The translations under genes and the position numbers were made by a program. Positions 5,430 through 7,289 of a stretch of DNA of 7,289 nt are shown here, one piece after another (position 1 is the stretch's first letter; each line of letters opens with the position of its first letter). The stretch is from the NCBI GenBank assembly GCA_903913365.1, contig CAIWKW010000176.1:1-7289 (forward strand), read 5' to 3'. The DNA is from Candidatus Doudnabacteria bacterium (lineage in GTDB: Bacteria; Patescibacteriota; Doudnabacteria; UBA920). The notes under the pieces were generated by a model. It saw only the letters and a list, made by a program, of their open reading frames with translations, searched no databases and had not been told where the DNA came from.

Positions 5430-6382
5430 ATGCTTAGTTCTTTTACTTTTTCCTGCTTTAAAGTTTTTACCTTAATTAGTTCGTTAATTTTAGCCAAATT
5501 TTCCTGTCCGCATTTTCTGCCGGACTCATAAAAGAATTGCAATTTTTCAGGGCTGAATTTTGACTGTTTAAGCCTCGGGATAGCGGGAACAATTACAAAA
5601 TCGCATTCTTCTTCCAACTCGGAGCTGTTTTTATTGGCCAAAATTGCCAAGTCCAGGCTTTTGCCGAGGACGGAAAATAAATTGGGATTTTTTATGGCGT
5701 CTTCGTCATCAAATTTAATCAATAAGCTGCCTACCAAACTTTCAATCTCGTCAATGAATAAAATTTTTCTTAAATAATTTAAAATTTTCTTTGCCGTCAT
5801 TTGTCCGCCGGTAAAAATATGCTCCGTACCGCGCATGTTAATACCCACGCTGATATCCATATTGGCCTGTTTTAAAACGTACCCGGGAAACATGCACAAA
5901 ATACCGCCGTCAACCAGCGTTTTGCCTCCCCAGCGAACCGGCTCGCAAATACCCGGAAGCGTGCAGGAAATTCTGGCCGCCCTGGCTATATCGCCCATGC
6001 TCAGCAAAACTTTTTCACCGGTGTCAATATTTGTTGTGACAAAGCCCATAAGCGGGCGAACTTCTTCAAAATTTTGGCCTTTGGTAAATTCCCGAATTTT
6101 TTCTTCCAATAAATCTATGCTGTACAAGCCTCCCCCGCTGACACCTTTGGTAAAATAATTTCCCAAACTGTCTTTGGTTAAACCAAGCAGCTCCTTTTTA
6201 AGTTCCGGCAGGGTTCCACAAGCGTAGGCTGCGGCCACCAAGGATCCGCCGCTGCAGGCGGAAATATAATCTACTTTTATATCGGCTTCCGACAGAACTT
6301 CCAAAAAACCGACGTAAAACGTGGTCCTGTTTCCGCTGCCGCTTAAAGCTAAACCAAGTGTTGGCCTTTGCTGATTTTCCAT
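5426..6382 (-). CDS. Patatin-like phospholipase (RssA-type lipid acyl hydrolase)
   Basis: A 318-residue patatin-family protein; members are Ser-Asp dyad acyl hydrolases acting on membrane lipids. Order of features: LALSGSGNRTTFYVGFLEVL (11-30), the oxyanion-hole loop, with GSGNR where GGGARG is usual; nucleophile elbow ISACSGGSLVAAAYA (40-54), with Ser44 in A-C-S-G-G instead of G-x-S-x-G; GFVTTNIDTGEKVLL (113-127); AARISCTLPGICEPV (135-149); and VDGGILCMFP (157-166) holding the catalytic Asp158 in DGG. The remaining C-terminal part (about 185-318) is charged and not recognisable. No signal peptide or membrane span is seen, so it is probably cytoplasmic or peripheral at the membrane. It starts 3 nt after murG and overlaps murC by 4 nt, so it is co-expressed with cell-wall genes. 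A GGAG (6395-6398) lies rather far (12 nt) from its ATG. Substrate is unknown. Family is secure; activity is likely but both signature loops are altered. Confidence 0.9.
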   Translation of the reverse strand: MENQQRPTLGLALSGSGNRTTFYVGFLEVLSEADIKVDYISACSGGSLVAAAYACGTLPELKKELLGLTKDSLGNYFTKGVSGGGLYSIDLLEEKIREFTKGQNFEEVRPLMGFVTTNIDTGEKVLLSMGDIARAARISCTLPGICEPVRWGGKTLVDGGILCMFPGYVLKQANMDISVGINMRGTEHIFTGGQMTAKKILNYLRKILFIDEIESLVGSLLIKFDDEDAIKNPNLFSVLGKSLDLAILANKNSSELEEECDFVIVPAIPRLKQSKFSPEKLQFFYESGRKCGQENLAKINELIKVKTLKQEKVKELSI

Positions 6383-6385
6383 TTT

Positions 6386-7289
6386 TTAATAATGCTCCAG
6401 GGCTAATTTTTCAATAATTTCCGCAATTTTCTCGTTGGCATTTTTTGGCATAATTTCGTAAATATTTTCTTTTATCTCATTTTGCGCTCCTGCGGCAAAA
6501 AGCAATTTCCGAATCAGCTCAACAAGGTTTCCTTTGGTTGCCAATTTTTGGCTCATTACTATTGCCGCATTGCTGTAAGCCAGAAATTGTGCGTTAACTT
6601 CCTGAGGACTGTTAGGCAAGGGAATAATTATACTTAATTTTTTTAAGAAGGAAAGTTCGGTTATGGTGGAAAGGCCGGCTCTGGACAAAACCATATCGGC
6701 CGCGGCATAAGCATTGGCCATATCGTCTATAAATTCGTAACTGTGATAATGTTCCTGATTTAAAAACTTAAATTTTCCGCGGCCCGTGGCGTGAATAATT
6801 TGCACGGTTTTGGTTAAAACCGGCAAACAATCCCAAATTAATTTATTTATAAACTCCGCGCCGGTGCCCCCGCCCAAAACCAAAAGCGTAGGAAAGTCTT
6901 TTTTTAAATTAAATTCTTTTACAGCTTCTTCTTTTGAGCCATGCCTTAAACTGTTCCTAAAAGGATTGCCTGTTAAGACAATTTTATCAGAATTCTTCTT
7001 TTTATAAAAGATGCCTAAATTTGAATAAAATGAGCTTAGCGTTACTTCGAATGAGACCGTAATTTTAGTTGCGGCAAACTGGGAAATTTTATTGGCCAAA
7101 TTAGGAATTACATCGGGTTGGTGCAGCACAACCGGCACGCCGGAAAATTTTGCAGCCCAAACCAAAGGCACCTGAACAAAGCTTCCCGTGGCAAAAACGC
7201 AATCCGGTTTAAATTTTTTTAAAATTTTAAACGACTGGAAAAATCCCGCCAAAATGTAAAACGGTTCAACAAAATTTTTAAAGGAAAAA
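6386..7289 (-). CDS. murG: Lipid II synthase MurG (5' end cut by window edge)
   Basis: MurG is the peripheral membrane GT28 glycosyltransferase that moves GlcNAc from UDP-GlcNAc onto lipid I to form lipid II. The frame stays open to the right edge, giving 300 codons; a TTG at 7250-7252 could be read as a start but is almost certainly internal, because family-like sequence (FYILAGFFQSFKILKKFKPD) continues across it. About 70 N-terminal residues are missing by comparison with E. coli MurG. In fragment numbering: FATGSFVQVPL (32-42), LHQPDVIPNLANK (55-67) in place of the usual HEQN-x-x-x-G-x-x-N, GNPFRNS (107-113), glycine-rich VLGGGTGAEFIN (137-148), donor-site SRAGLSTITEL (202-212) with the uridine-contacting Glu211, and PLPNSPQEVNAQFL (223-236). 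The protein ends in a helix and LEHY. It is the first gene of the mur block that can be seen here; its promoter lies outside the window. Confidence 0.93.
   Translation of the reverse strand, partial: FSFKNFVEPFYILAGFFQSFKILKKFKPDCVFATGSFVQVPLVWAAKFSGVPVVLHQPDVIPNLANKISQFAATKITVSFEVTLSSFYSNLGIFYKKKNSDKIVLTGNPFRNSLRHGSKEEAVKEFNLKKDFPTLLVLGGGTGAEFINKLIWDCLPVLTKTVQIIHATGRGKFKFLNQEHYHSYEFIDDMANAYAAADMVLSRAGLSTITELSFLKKLSIIIPLPNSPQEVNAQFLAYSNAAIVMSQKLATKGNLVELIRKLLFAAGAQNEIKENIYEIMPKNANEKIAEIIEKLALEHY

Noticed and set aside
7250..7252. TTG as the true murG start
   Set aside because: The frame continues upstream to the edge with sequence resembling the MurG region before the KPD motif, and starting here would lack the N-terminal domain.

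Overview
The window looks like a piece of a Patescibacteria (CPR, Parcubacteria-like) genome. This is an inference from several things: the AT-rich but not extreme composition, very tight gene packing, near absence of Shine-Dalgarno sequences, a SecA with an extra block in its first nucleotide-binding domain, divergent Mur proteins, and short tandem and multi-hairpin repeats in the few gaps. A 16S or ribosomal-protein tree of the source contig would be needed to name the lineage.

All six genes lie on the minus strand, so the order of transcription runs from the right edge to the left edge. First comes a cell-wall block: murG (3' part only, cut by the right edge), a patatin-like phospholipase, murC (with Mpl-like motifs) and murB. 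Spacings are 3 nt, a 4-nt ATGA overlap and 4 nt, so these four are almost certainly one operon. MurB and MurC carry out consecutive cytoplasmic steps of UDP-MurNAc-peptide synthesis, and MurG makes lipid II at the inner face of the membrane. The patatin-like protein is the unexpected member.

Next is hpf/raiA (ribosome hibernation factor), with its own extended -10 promoter overlapping the murB stop codon. The promoter is followed by a leader that is nearly all four 7-nt repeats. hpf ends in an intrinsic terminator.

The 403-bp gap at 2067-2469 is the only real intergenic region. From right to left it holds the hpf terminator, a 156-bp palindromic multi-hairpin MITE-like element (2270-2425), a separate 18-bp perfect inverted repeat with a 57-bp spacer (2151-2243), and the secA promoter, whose -10 region is identical over 12 nt to that of hpf. 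I see no gene in it. The left edge is secA, 688 codons of which are present, with the C-terminal part outside the window.

The housekeeping genes are ordinary in kind. The parts most worth a second look are the phospholipase inside the murein operon, the MurC/Mpl mixed motifs, the heptanucleotide repeats occurring both in the hpf leader and inside the murC coding region, and the two repeat elements in the hpf-secA gap.
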